From positions 1 through 54,559 of the forward strand of contig JAJTYZ010000070.1 of assembly GCA_021463515.1 (NCBI GenBank): a stretch of DNA of 54,559 nucleotides. Reading direction: 5' to 3'. Below the pieces are notes generated by a model. The model was given only the letters and a program-made list of their open reading frames with translations. It was not told the DNA's origin and made no database searches. Below, one piece after another: positions 32,275 to 40,355 of this stretch. The translations under genes and the position numbers were made by a program. Source of the DNA: Chthoniobacterales bacterium. Lineage in GTDB: Bacteria > Verrucomicrobiota > Verrucomicrobiia > Chthoniobacterales > JACTMZ01. How positions within the stretch are numbered: the stretch's first letter is position 1; the number at the start of each line of letters is the position of its first letter.

Positions 32275-32389
32275 AAAAGGTTCCTTTTTTCCATCTTCCC
32301 CGCCGTCTCTCTGTAATAATCTCTCCACTCCAACCCCCTTCAACCCTTTTCCCTTGGTCATGATGTGCGAAAGGAAGAGAGAACCTGAG

Positions 32390-32491
32390 GACATGCGTTG
32401 GTGGTCATGTTGGCCTATTGGCTGGTTCAGGAACTGATCCGCTGTTGCGTTGATTTGGATCTCACCGTAGGCGAAGGCATCAAGCAAAATT
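32390..32491 (+). pseudogene. transposase C-terminal remnant
   Basis: Frame with GHALVVMLAYWLVQELIRCCVDLDLTVGEGIKQN*, reminiscent of DDE transposase C-termini; stop immediately upstream in frame. Confidence 0.45.
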
Positions 32492-32533
32492 GAGTACATT
32501 CTCGGAATTTCTCCATGGCATGCGAAATTTTAT

Positions 32534-32550
32534 CATGCGTGAAAAGTGCT
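32534..32550 (+). promoter_or_regulatory. candidate shared operator, copy 1
   Basis: CATGCGTGAAAAGTGCT identical to 36476..36492; upstream of the 32721 gene. Confidence 0.5.
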
Positions 32551-32720
32551 ATAAATTTGGATAATTGTTCAATTGAATATAGAACAATCATAGTGAAGGA
32601 TACCATGCGTTGAATCCTCTTACACCCATGCCCATTGGCACTCTCATGGCTTTCATTTTTGCGCCCGCGTCTAGAAAGGCTCCATTCGAAATATCCGCTT
32701 CATCATAAGCGCACTGAATT

Positions 32721-34517
32721 ATGAACACAGCTAGCAACACCGACCTTACAAAGTTTTACTCTACGAAAGCCGAACGCCGTCGCCGCCTGTTTCACTTGGC
32801 CATTGAGTCGGTGGAATCAGGCGTCCAGCCTTTTGACGAGAAACATCTTCTGATTCAGCAGATGCCAGATCGCGGGCCATCACCGCATCGCGCCGGCCTG
32901 ACGGTCGTGCAGCAGACGCCGGAATACGCGATTGCCCTACTGGAGACCGGACGCGATCCTGAGCTGGCCCTCCGCATTCTGAATCGTCTTTTGGATTATC
33001 AATGCACCGATCCCAACCGATATGACTTTGGGAATTGGCTTTGGATGGATGGGTGGGAACGCGCCCGCGATACGAATGCGGTCGGGATGATCCTCCCACC
33101 GCTCGCCTACGTGCTCCGTCATCACAGCCATCGCGTCGAGGACGCGCTGCGGGAACGTCTCCTGCGAGCCTTCGACTTGGCGGGTCACGGCCTGCTGGGC
33201 CTGCGATTCACGACGGCATACACCAATATGCACGTCATTCGGATGCTCGGACTCTTCATCGTGGCGCATTTTACTGAGAATGCGCGTCTGCGCGAGCTGG
33301 CCTATTGGGATTGGGTCGAGTGGATGCAGGAAATCACCCTGCACGGTTTCAATGAATACTTGAGTCCCACCTACACCGGCACGGTTCTCTTCGCTCTCGA
33401 GGAGCTGGCCGAAGCGCCGGGGGTCACGCCGGAATTTCAGGAACAAGTCCAGCAAATCATAACGATTCTTTGGGCGCAGATGCTCGATTGGTATCATCCC
33501 CCAAGCGGTCGGCTGTGCGGGCCGTTCGCCCGCAGCTACGATCCGCGCCTCTTGCCCGGCGGGGCGGACTCCGGCGTTTCCCAGCTTTTCTGGCGCGAAT
33601 TTGGAGACCCAGAGCCGGAGCCTCTGCCCAGCACGGTGTGTGCCCGCTGGGCCATGAGCGAATGGGTGATGCCCGACGAAATCCACCAGCAATTGGCGCG
33701 TCGGACGTGGCCCCACAGCGTCGAGGGACGTGCACCGTTCTGGCCGAAGGATCACCGCAGTGGCTACCAAACCGAGACCTTTGCCCTGGGAGTCAAATGC
33801 GGGGGGCATCGGAGCGGTGCCGACGAGATTCCGTTATTTCTGTCATGGGCCGACACGCATCCTCGGCGCACGCTTTTCCTGAGTACGGATCACGCGGGCA
33901 TCACGCACCACGCCACACAGGATGATTTCCGTGTGCTTGGTGCGTGCCTGACTCATCAGCCGATGCCCAATCACCAATCGCCCGAGCTGCCGGTTTTCTG
34001 GGGCTTGAAGCCACCCCAACCGCTGCCGACAACGGTCAGGGTGATGTTTCATCTGGGCGCATCGGATCAGATGGATATTGAGGCATCCGAAGGCGCGCTT
34101 CTCCCCAATGTGCCTCTACGATGGAACGTGGGGCCGATCGCCTGCGTCTGGCAATGGTTGCCTCGATCCGCCGAATTTGCTCATGCGGCGCTCGTGTGCC
34201 GCGCTGGAGAGTGGTTGATCGAAGTTTCGCTGCAAACCGACCACCTGCCTCCCGGCACCTCCGATGGGTTCGCCTACGCTCTTGTGGTTGCCCAGCGCGC
34301 GGAATCTGTCGCTCCCATTCAGACCCTCCCCGGGAAACCGCAGGAATGGCTGCTCCACGCCACCCTGGGCGGGAGCGTACTAAACCTCACCGTCCCGCTC
34401 GATCAGTCGTTCCACCACCGGAGCCAGGAGATCTTGGTCACGGAGGAAACCTACTTTGGAGTTTCTCTATGGTCTGCCGTGCGGCAACCCTTCGCTGCGC
34501 TTGGAAAGTTGCAGTGA
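32721..34517 (+). CDS. uncharacterised protein, possible alpha/alpha-toroid (lyase/glycoside hydrolase-like)
   Basis: 598-aa intact ORF, helical-repeat N-terminal half including TNMHVIRMLGLFIV...HGFNEYLSPTYTG, beta-rich C-terminal half; no signal peptide. Confidence 0.6.
   Translation: MNTASNTDLTKFYSTKAERRRRLFHLAIESVESGVQPFDEKHLLIQQMPDRGPSPHRAGLTVVQQTPEYAIALLETGRDPELALRILNRLLDYQCTDPNRYDFGNWLWMDGWERARDTNAVGMILPPLAYVLRHHSHRVEDALRERLLRAFDLAGHGLLGLRFTTAYTNMHVIRMLGLFIVAHFTENARLRELAYWDWVEWMQEITLHGFNEYLSPTYTGTVLFALEELAEAPGVTPEFQEQVQQIITILWAQMLDWYHPPSGRLCGPFARSYDPRLLPGGADSGVSQLFWREFGDPEPEPLPSTVCARWAMSEWVMPDEIHQQLARRTWPHSVEGRAPFWPKDHRSGYQTETFALGVKCGGHRSGADEIPLFLSWADTHPRRTLFLSTDHAGITHHATQDDFRVLGACLTHQPMPNHQSPELPVFWGLKPPQPLPTTVRVMFHLGASDQMDIEASEGALLPNVPLRWNVGPIACVWQWLPRSAEFAHAALVCRAGEWLIEVSLQTDHLPPGTSDGFAYALVVAQRAESVAPIQTLPGKPQEWLLHATLGGSVLNLTVPLDQSFHHRSQEILVTEETYFGVSLWSAVRQPFAALGKLQ
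34318..34504 (+). repeat. diverged direct duplication, copy 1 (3' end of the 32721 gene)
   Basis: TTCAGACCCTCCCCGGGAAACCGCAGGAATGGCTGCTCCACGCC... matches 35358..35535. Confidence 0.85.
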
Positions 34518-34598
34518 AAACCTCCACCGCCCCCTCCATCCTCCATCTATAAAGCCCCCCTCCTTGCCATATTTCTATTTATGGGATACCTTATTTTT

Positions 34599-34850
34599 AT
34601 GAAAACCACCATTGATCTCGCGGACGATCTTACCGCCAAACTCAAAAGAAAAACCGTGCAGAACGGCATCTCCATGCGCGCCGCTTTCCATGAAGCACTC
34701 CGTCTTTGGCTGAAGAGGCAGCCTGTCGAGCCCAAGCCGCAAACGATCCGTCGCGACGTCGGTTTGATGTCCGGCCGTGGACTAACTCCCGAGGCCGCCT
34801 CTCTCTCCTGGGATGAGATGCGCTCCCTCAGCTACGACCAACGCGGGTAG
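34599..34850 (+). CDS. VapB-like ribbon-helix-helix antitoxin
   Basis: MKTTIDLADDLTAKLKRKTVQNGISMRAAFHEALRLWLKR; directly before PIN toxin. Confidence 0.8.
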   Translation: MKTTIDLADDLTAKLKRKTVQNGISMRAAFHEALRLWLKRQPVEPKPQTIRRDVGLMSGRGLTPEAASLSWDEMRSLSYDQRG

Positions 34851-34859
34851 GCAAATCGT

Positions 34860-35303
34860 ATGGTAGCTCTGGATACCAATCTCCTTGTCTATGCCCACCG
34901 GCAGGATTCCCCATTTCATGTTTCCGCGCTGGATACCCTCGAGCGACTTGGCAATGGCACCCGCCCCTGGTCCATCCCTTGGCCCTGCATCCACGAATTT
35001 CTCAGCATTGTGACACATCCGCGCATCTACAATCCGCCCAGCCCGATCACAACCGCCCTGGATTTTCTGGAAAACTGGCTCACCAGCCCCTCTCTCACGC
35101 TGATCACGGAAGGGGAAACCCACTTCTCCCAACTCGCCTCCCTCGCCCGCAAGGCCAAACTTTCCGGCCCCCGTATTCACGACGCCCGCATTGCCGCTCT
35201 CTGTCTCGCTCACGGCGTGGATGTCCTCTATACCGCCGACCGCGACTTCTCCCGCTTCCCGCAGCTCAAAACCCGTAATCCGCTTTTGGAAAACGATGAA
35301 TGA
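34860..35303 (+). CDS. VapC-like PIN-domain toxin
   Basis: ALDTNLLVYAHRQDSPFH...CIHEFLSIVTHPRIY...HDARIAALCLAHGVDVLYTADRDFSRF. Confidence 0.88.
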   Translation: MVALDTNLLVYAHRQDSPFHVSALDTLERLGNGTRPWSIPWPCIHEFLSIVTHPRIYNPPSPITTALDFLENWLTSPSLTLITEGETHFSQLASLARKAKLSGPRIHDARIAALCLAHGVDVLYTADRDFSRFPQLKTRNPLLENDE

Positions 35304-35357
35304 TCAAGCGCAGCACCGAAGACAATTTGGCTTGTTTTTGAGATTTTACTATGCGTG

Positions 35358-35535
35358 TTCAGACCCTCTCCGGAAAGCCGCAGGAATGGCGGCTCCACGC
35401 CATCCTGGGCGGGAGCACTCTAAACCTCCCTGTCCCGCTTTCCACCACCGGAGCCAGGAGGTCTTGGTCACGGAGGAAACCTACTTTGGAATCCCTCCAT
35501 GGTCTGCGGCCCGGTAACCCGTCATTGCGTTTTGG
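35358..35535 (+). pseudogene. diverged, frameshifted duplicate of the 3' end of the 32721 gene
   Basis: TTCAGACCCTCTCCGGAAAGCCGCAGGAATGGCGGCTCCACGCC... ; about 10 nt missing (cccgct-[cgatcagtcg]-ttccacc) destroys the frame. Confidence 0.8.
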
Positions 35536-36442
35536 CTGCCCGAGCTATCGGGCGGCGGACGTGTGAGCGGATTGGTTTAGCGGACTTTTTTTTCGTCCGC
35601 GACCGCTTGGGTGCTGCCGTCGAGGAGGGCACAGAAGCACTCTTCGGCGGCTTTTTAACTACGGCTTGCCTTTTGGTCTGCTGATACTGATGGGGTGCGA
35701 CGCCCATGATTTTGCGGAATTGCCGCACAAAAAATGATGCGTCGGAATAACCGAGATCAGCGGCAACCATTTTCACCGACTTCGAGGTTTCCATGAGGAG
35801 AAAGCAGGCATAGCGGATGCGTTCGCGGATGATGTAGTCGTTGGGAGAACCGCCGGTAATTTCCTGAACACGACGGGTGAATTGCGACGCGGAGAGCTGT
35901 ACCTTATGCGCAAGGTCAGGAATATTGGCTGTCCGTTTTGAACCGTGCGCGACTTGCTGCAATATCTCGATAATTTTTTCATTCTGCGTCGCATGTGGAA
36001 GTTGGTGAGCCTCGCGCCAAAGGTGCGACATCATCGTGAGGAGAGCCCATTCGGCCTGCTGGTGCCCTAGCGGATCGCCACGCTTAAAAGCACTGGCCGC
36101 TTCGATAGATAATTCGTGGAAGAGAGCCAGCCGAGTAGTGCTTCTCCCAAAAATTGGATCGAGATGCCGGTAGGGAATCCGTTGCTCGGGCAGCGGAAAA
36201 AAATGCGCGGCGAAAGACGCCATCTTAATGCCTTCGTTGTATGTGGCCTTTACCTTAGTTCCGGGAGTGAACAGGAAGCAGGTTCCCGGCTCAAGCTGGT
36301 ATTCCTTGCCTCGGCATTCCAGACGCCCCGCGCCTTTGGTCATGAGCCAAAAATTGTAATGGGGGATTGCCGCTTCCCACACACACGGCCAGACTGTTGG
36401 GTAATGAAAACACGGCCCGTAAGACACAAATCTTATCCGCAT
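35522..36442 (-). CDS. AraC-family transcriptional regulator with cupin-like sensor and basic C-terminal tail
   Basis: PGTCFLFTPGTKVKATY sensor; HTH ...LSASQFTRRVQEITGGSPNDYIIRERIRYACFLL...LGYSDASFFVRQFRKIMGVAPHQYQ. Start at ATG 36442; ORF track begins at TTG 36496. Confidence 0.9.
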   Translation of the reverse strand: MRIRFVSYGPCFHYPTVWPCVWEAAIPHYNFWLMTKGAGRLECRGKEYQLEPGTCFLFTPGTKVKATYNEGIKMASFAAHFFPLPEQRIPYRHLDPIFGRSTTRLALFHELSIEAASAFKRGDPLGHQQAEWALLTMMSHLWREAHQLPHATQNEKIIEILQQVAHGSKRTANIPDLAHKVQLSASQFTRRVQEITGGSPNDYIIRERIRYACFLLMETSKSVKMVAADLGYSDASFFVRQFRKIMGVAPHQYQQTKRQAVVKKPPKSASVPSSTAAPKRSRTKKKSAKPIRSHVRRPIARAAKTQ

Positions 36443-36475
36443 GAACGGAAACGTTGAGGGTGTAAAGGATTTCAA

Positions 36476-36492
36476 CATGCGTGAAAAGTGCT
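36476..36492 (+). promoter_or_regulatory. candidate shared operator, copy 2
   Basis: CATGCGTGAAAAGTGCT in the divergent gap between the AraC gene and the PEP-CTERM gene. Confidence 0.5.
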
Positions 36493-36607
36493 GCAAATAG
36501 TCGGATTTTCTACTTGTTGATGATGCCAGAAAAAACTCAAATTATCGCGTTCGCCAGCACGCGTATTTCCATCAAACTTTTCTTCACCTCTAACCCACAA
36601 CAAGACC

Positions 36608-38380
36608 ATGAAAAACGACAAAATCCCCACCAATGATACCCAACTACCGATGTATCTTAAATTCGTTTGTAGCCACCACAGCCTTTCGGCGGAGCGGAGT
36701 AGTCCCCCCCTTCCCCCCTCGTCACGCCTAAAATTCGCGTCTGCGTTGATCGCGGCGTTGCTGCTTGGGATTGGGAGCACCTTTGCGGCTGATACCACCT
36801 TCACGGGAGCCGTTAATACCGACTGGTTCACAGCAGGAAATTGGAACAATGGAGTTCCTACTGTTGCGGACAAAGCATGGGTCAATGCGGCAAACACGAA
36901 TCAGACAATTAATTTGGACGGTGCCAACGGTCAAGCGTTGGTTCTTACTATGCGGGCGTCGTCCGGCTATCTCTTCACCCTCAATGTCACAAACAGCACA
37001 TTGACGGTTGACACCTCAACCAATGGGGCTAATCCAGGCATCTTCCGCAATTCGGTAATGAATATCGAAACGAATGGCGTGGTGAATATGTTTAGTACAG
37101 GAAGCTCCGATAAACACGTCGTGATAGACAACTCTGTCGTCAATATCAATGCAGGTGGCACTTTAAATGTGGGGGCAAACAAGGATGAAAGAATGCAGTT
37201 CAGTATAGGTATAGCCTATTGGGACAGTGATCCCCATACTGGAACCGTTAATGTGAATGATGGGAAATTAAGCGTTTATCATGTACTGTCTTTAGGGAAT
37301 GGTACTGCAGGAAATCTCAATATCAGCGGGAGCAATGCTCTTGTCAAAGGAGGTAGCATTATTGTCGGCCATGGAACAGCGGGAACTAATCAAAGTAAAC
37401 TTACGGTGAGTGGTGGGAGACTGGAGATTGGTGCGCTGGGATACCCCTCGGGAGATTATGACGCGATGTATGTCGGTTTGCTGGGCCACGGCTTGGTCGA
37501 ACTTTCCGACGGGGTTATCTCGAATGCCGGTCTTTTGAATATTGTTTCCAAATCTACAGCGAACGGTATCACGGGAACCATTAAACAAACAGGTGGGGCG
37601 TGGCATCAGGGAGGTGACTTGAATATCGCCACGGCGGATAACAGAAGTGGTATCACTGGAAAATACCTGTTAAGCGGAGGGGTTCTCGCCGTCACAAATG
37701 CTTCGCATAGCAGAACCATAACAATTGGAGGCACAAATTCATCGAACACGGGATTTATCGAAAAAACCGGAGGAACGATTTATGCCGATAACATTGTTAT
37801 TGGCCAATACGGGCATCTGGTTAGCGGGGCAAATCAAACATGGAGTGTCTTCGCTAATTTTTCAAATTCTTCTACCTTAAACACCAACTTCGATATGACG
37901 GGTGCCACAGTGAGTTTCGAGGGGGCGAGGGCGCATGTCCTTAATATCGCTGGAACTAATTTCGGCACTAACTTCGCGCTTGGGAGTGTGGACAACTTTG
38001 CTTTCGATGCAATTTCGTTGGATGACGTGGCCGACACCTTAACGCTGACCAACACCCTTGGTGGGAGTCGTGCGCTCTATATTAACGCCCTGCTGCTTGC
38101 TGGAAGCGATACTAATCTCATTGCGTCTAATATCACTAGCATCAACGGGCTAGACATTTATTATCGGCTTGATGATCCACGTAGTTCGTACCTTGGGGGT
38201 GCCACCTATAATCTGAAAAATGGCGGCCAGTTGATTGGCGTAATTCCCGAGCCTTCTTCTTTTGCTTTGCTAGTGGGAGCCATACTTGGTCTTGGGGGAA
38301 TATGGCTGTTGCGACGCAGTCGCCGTAATATAAATAAGGAAACGGCGTCTCTTGTGCCGGACTCAAATCGCTTTGTCTAA
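36608..38380 (+). CDS. secreted repeat protein with PEP-CTERM sorting signal
   Basis: Internal signal sequence, TWFTAGNWNNGVPTVADKAWV-type repeat region, C-terminal IPEPSSFALLVGAILGLGGIWLLRRSRR. Confidence 0.9.
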   Translation: MKNDKIPTNDTQLPMYLKFVCSHHSLSAERSSPPLPPSSRLKFASALIAALLLGIGSTFAADTTFTGAVNTDWFTAGNWNNGVPTVADKAWVNAANTNQTINLDGANGQALVLTMRASSGYLFTLNVTNSTLTVDTSTNGANPGIFRNSVMNIETNGVVNMFSTGSSDKHVVIDNSVVNINAGGTLNVGANKDERMQFSIGIAYWDSDPHTGTVNVNDGKLSVYHVLSLGNGTAGNLNISGSNALVKGGSIIVGHGTAGTNQSKLTVSGGRLEIGALGYPSGDYDAMYVGLLGHGLVELSDGVISNAGLLNIVSKSTANGITGTIKQTGGAWHQGGDLNIATADNRSGITGKYLLSGGVLAVTNASHSRTITIGGTNSSNTGFIEKTGGTIYADNIVIGQYGHLVSGANQTWSVFANFSNSSTLNTNFDMTGATVSFEGARAHVLNIAGTNFGTNFALGSVDNFAFDAISLDDVADTLTLTNTLGGSRALYINALLLAGSDTNLIASNITSINGLDIYYRLDDPRSSYLGGATYNLKNGGQLIGVIPEPSSFALLVGAILGLGGIWLLRRSRRNINKETASLVPDSNRFV

Positions 38381-38400
38381 GGTATATTTCATTAGCCGCC

Positions 38401-39282
38401 ATGCTGTTTACACAAGTTAGTGCGGATACCTTTACCCGCCACATAAAACAGCAGCGAACGGGGCAAACACTCACTCCAGGCCATACACAAGTGAATTGCC
38501 TTGTAGAAAGTAGAATATCTCTAGGGTTTGGACTTGTAGAGCTATTAGTGACCATGGCGATCGTTGCCTTTTTAGCCATCCTCATTTCTCCCGTTTTGCA
38601 AAAAAGTTTTGAGGGTGCCCGCAGTGCGAAATGCCTATCCAATTTGAAGCAGATTGGCATGGGAATCTTGAACTACACCACGGACAATAATGGAGTTTTT
38701 CCCGCGTTTCAGGAGGGCACGTACACCACCTGGGAATATGTCGGAAGATACGAACAGGATGGAACGCTCGGCGACATGGCGGGATGGGGCGGCCACATTT
38801 ACCCCTACCTGGGAGGGCGCGGGAATTGGAAGGTCTTTGTGTGTCCATCCGACCCTCACGCCGCAGAGCGGAATCTTACCGACTACACAAGCAACGGCGG
38901 ATTGGGCACCGGTGCCTCTTACAGCCTCAACGCGGGTTATATCGGAGCACCCCGCGGCGTGAGCTATAATGTTGCTGCCGAGAATTCAGGCGCACAGAGC
39001 CGCCAGGTACGCATCACCGATCTGCAGTGGCCATCGCAAACCTGCCTCGTGGCGGATGATTCCTGCAGGAACGTGTGGCCCGTGAACCAAAGCCGCCCGG
39101 TCGGCCTCCTCTATGCCCCGTGGTCCTCGGCGGTCTATCACCCCCAGCACTCCGGCGGATTGAATGTACTCTACTGCGACGGACATGTCGCCCCCACCAG
39201 CCTCGACTTTTTTCGACTCAACGCACAGCCCGCCCGGGGCACCCCGGCATGGCGGTTTTGGTTTGTGAAAAGCAATCCCTGA
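38401..39282 (+). CDS. prepilin-type pseudopilin with H-X9-DG domain
   Basis: LGFGLVELLVTMAIVAFLAILISPVLQ; HSGGLNVLYCDG = H-X9-DG. Confidence 0.87.
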   Translation: MLFTQVSADTFTRHIKQQRTGQTLTPGHTQVNCLVESRISLGFGLVELLVTMAIVAFLAILISPVLQKSFEGARSAKCLSNLKQIGMGILNYTTDNNGVFPAFQEGTYTTWEYVGRYEQDGTLGDMAGWGGHIYPYLGGRGNWKVFVCPSDPHAAERNLTDYTSNGGLGTGASYSLNAGYIGAPRGVSYNVAAENSGAQSRQVRITDLQWPSQTCLVADDSCRNVWPVNQSRPVGLLYAPWSSAVYHPQHSGGLNVLYCDGHVAPTSLDFFRLNAQPARGTPAWRFWFVKSNP

Positions 39283-39312
39283 CACCTCCTCCACCCCACA
39301 CACCCTGTAATC

Positions 39313-40344
39313 ATGAAATCCATCACAAACTCCACCATCCCCGCAAGAAATCCTCACACCAGAATCAGGAGAGCGAACCCGACCGGATGCGGAAAATTCG
39401 CCGCCATCACCGTGTTGACACTTGCGGCGACGCTAACGCTCCATGCGGAGGACAATCCACTCGAGCGGCTGAAGGCAAAGGCCAGTCAGGCGAGTGCCTC
39501 CCTGAATGTGGAGGAATCCACCGAGACGATGAGCGTGGACGGACGTGGTGATCTGGAAATTCAGAGAACCACGTTCAGCATAGACACCGGAGCGCGACTT
39601 TTTAAGATGTCCTACCGCAGTTTTGTGGAGGGAAATGCAACCCAGAACCCCGACCTGCTCAACGATGGCGGCAGCGGCTATGGCATGCTCGAACCGGATC
39701 GCAATTGGTACTGGCAGGGATTCATTTCCGCGAGTTTCCGGGGAATTCCCGGAACGGATATCAGAAAACGCCAGGCTAAAGTACGCATTCTGGCGACGGA
39801 AGGAGAACGCATCGGCTACGATTTGGTTTTTGAAATGGAGGCAGGCACCATCGTCATCCGAACGGTGGCACTGGCGGGACGGGAAGAGCTGTTTGTTTCC
39901 GTGTTTGGCGAGAATGGCGGCGAAGAGCTGGCGGTGGAATTTCGCGGCTACCCGTTGGGATTCGATGGCCCGTTTGACCGTTGGGCGCATTCAACATCGG
40001 CCGACATTCAAAATCAGGGCGAGGAAAGAATCGTTGTGCCGCTGGATGTCGCCACGGATCATTGGGTTTTACTAACTGATCACATGCTGGCGGACACCGT
40101 AGCCGACGGCCAGCTCGGGCTGGTCTGGTCGCCGGGCAGCCTGGAAAGTGCCAAGGTCATCCACTCAGGAAACTACGCAACGGGTCTCGATGCCTCGAAC
40201 CGGGGGATCCGCCCCGAACAGCAGTACATGCTCTGCCATATCGTCGGCATGAGCTGGCAGGAGGCGCGCGAAGCCATGAAGACGCTCGCCCCGTCCGCAC
40301 CCGATCTCATCACCAAGGCTCTCAACGGATGGGCACCACAATAA
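39313..40344 (+). CDS. uncharacterised secreted protein
   Basis: Signal sequence (FAAITVLTLAATLTLHAE) and 343-aa intact ORF; no family recognised. Confidence 0.65.
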   Translation: MKSITNSTIPARNPHTRIRRANPTGCGKFAAITVLTLAATLTLHAEDNPLERLKAKASQASASLNVEESTETMSVDGRGDLEIQRTTFSIDTGARLFKMSYRSFVEGNATQNPDLLNDGGSGYGMLEPDRNWYWQGFISASFRGIPGTDIRKRQAKVRILATEGERIGYDLVFEMEAGTIVIRTVALAGREELFVSVFGENGGEELAVEFRGYPLGFDGPFDRWAHSTSADIQNQGEERIVVPLDVATDHWVLLTDHMLADTVADGQLGLVWSPGSLESAKVIHSGNYATGLDASNRGIRPEQQYMLCHIVGMSWQEAREAMKTLAPSAPDLITKALNGWAPQ

Positions 40345-40355
40345 CACCAATACCC

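Noticed and set aside
32937-33809. 290-aa minus-strand ORF opposite the toroid-like gene
   Set aside because: Lower plausibility than the 598-aa plus-strand ORF, which has an upstream regulatory region and coherent protein features.
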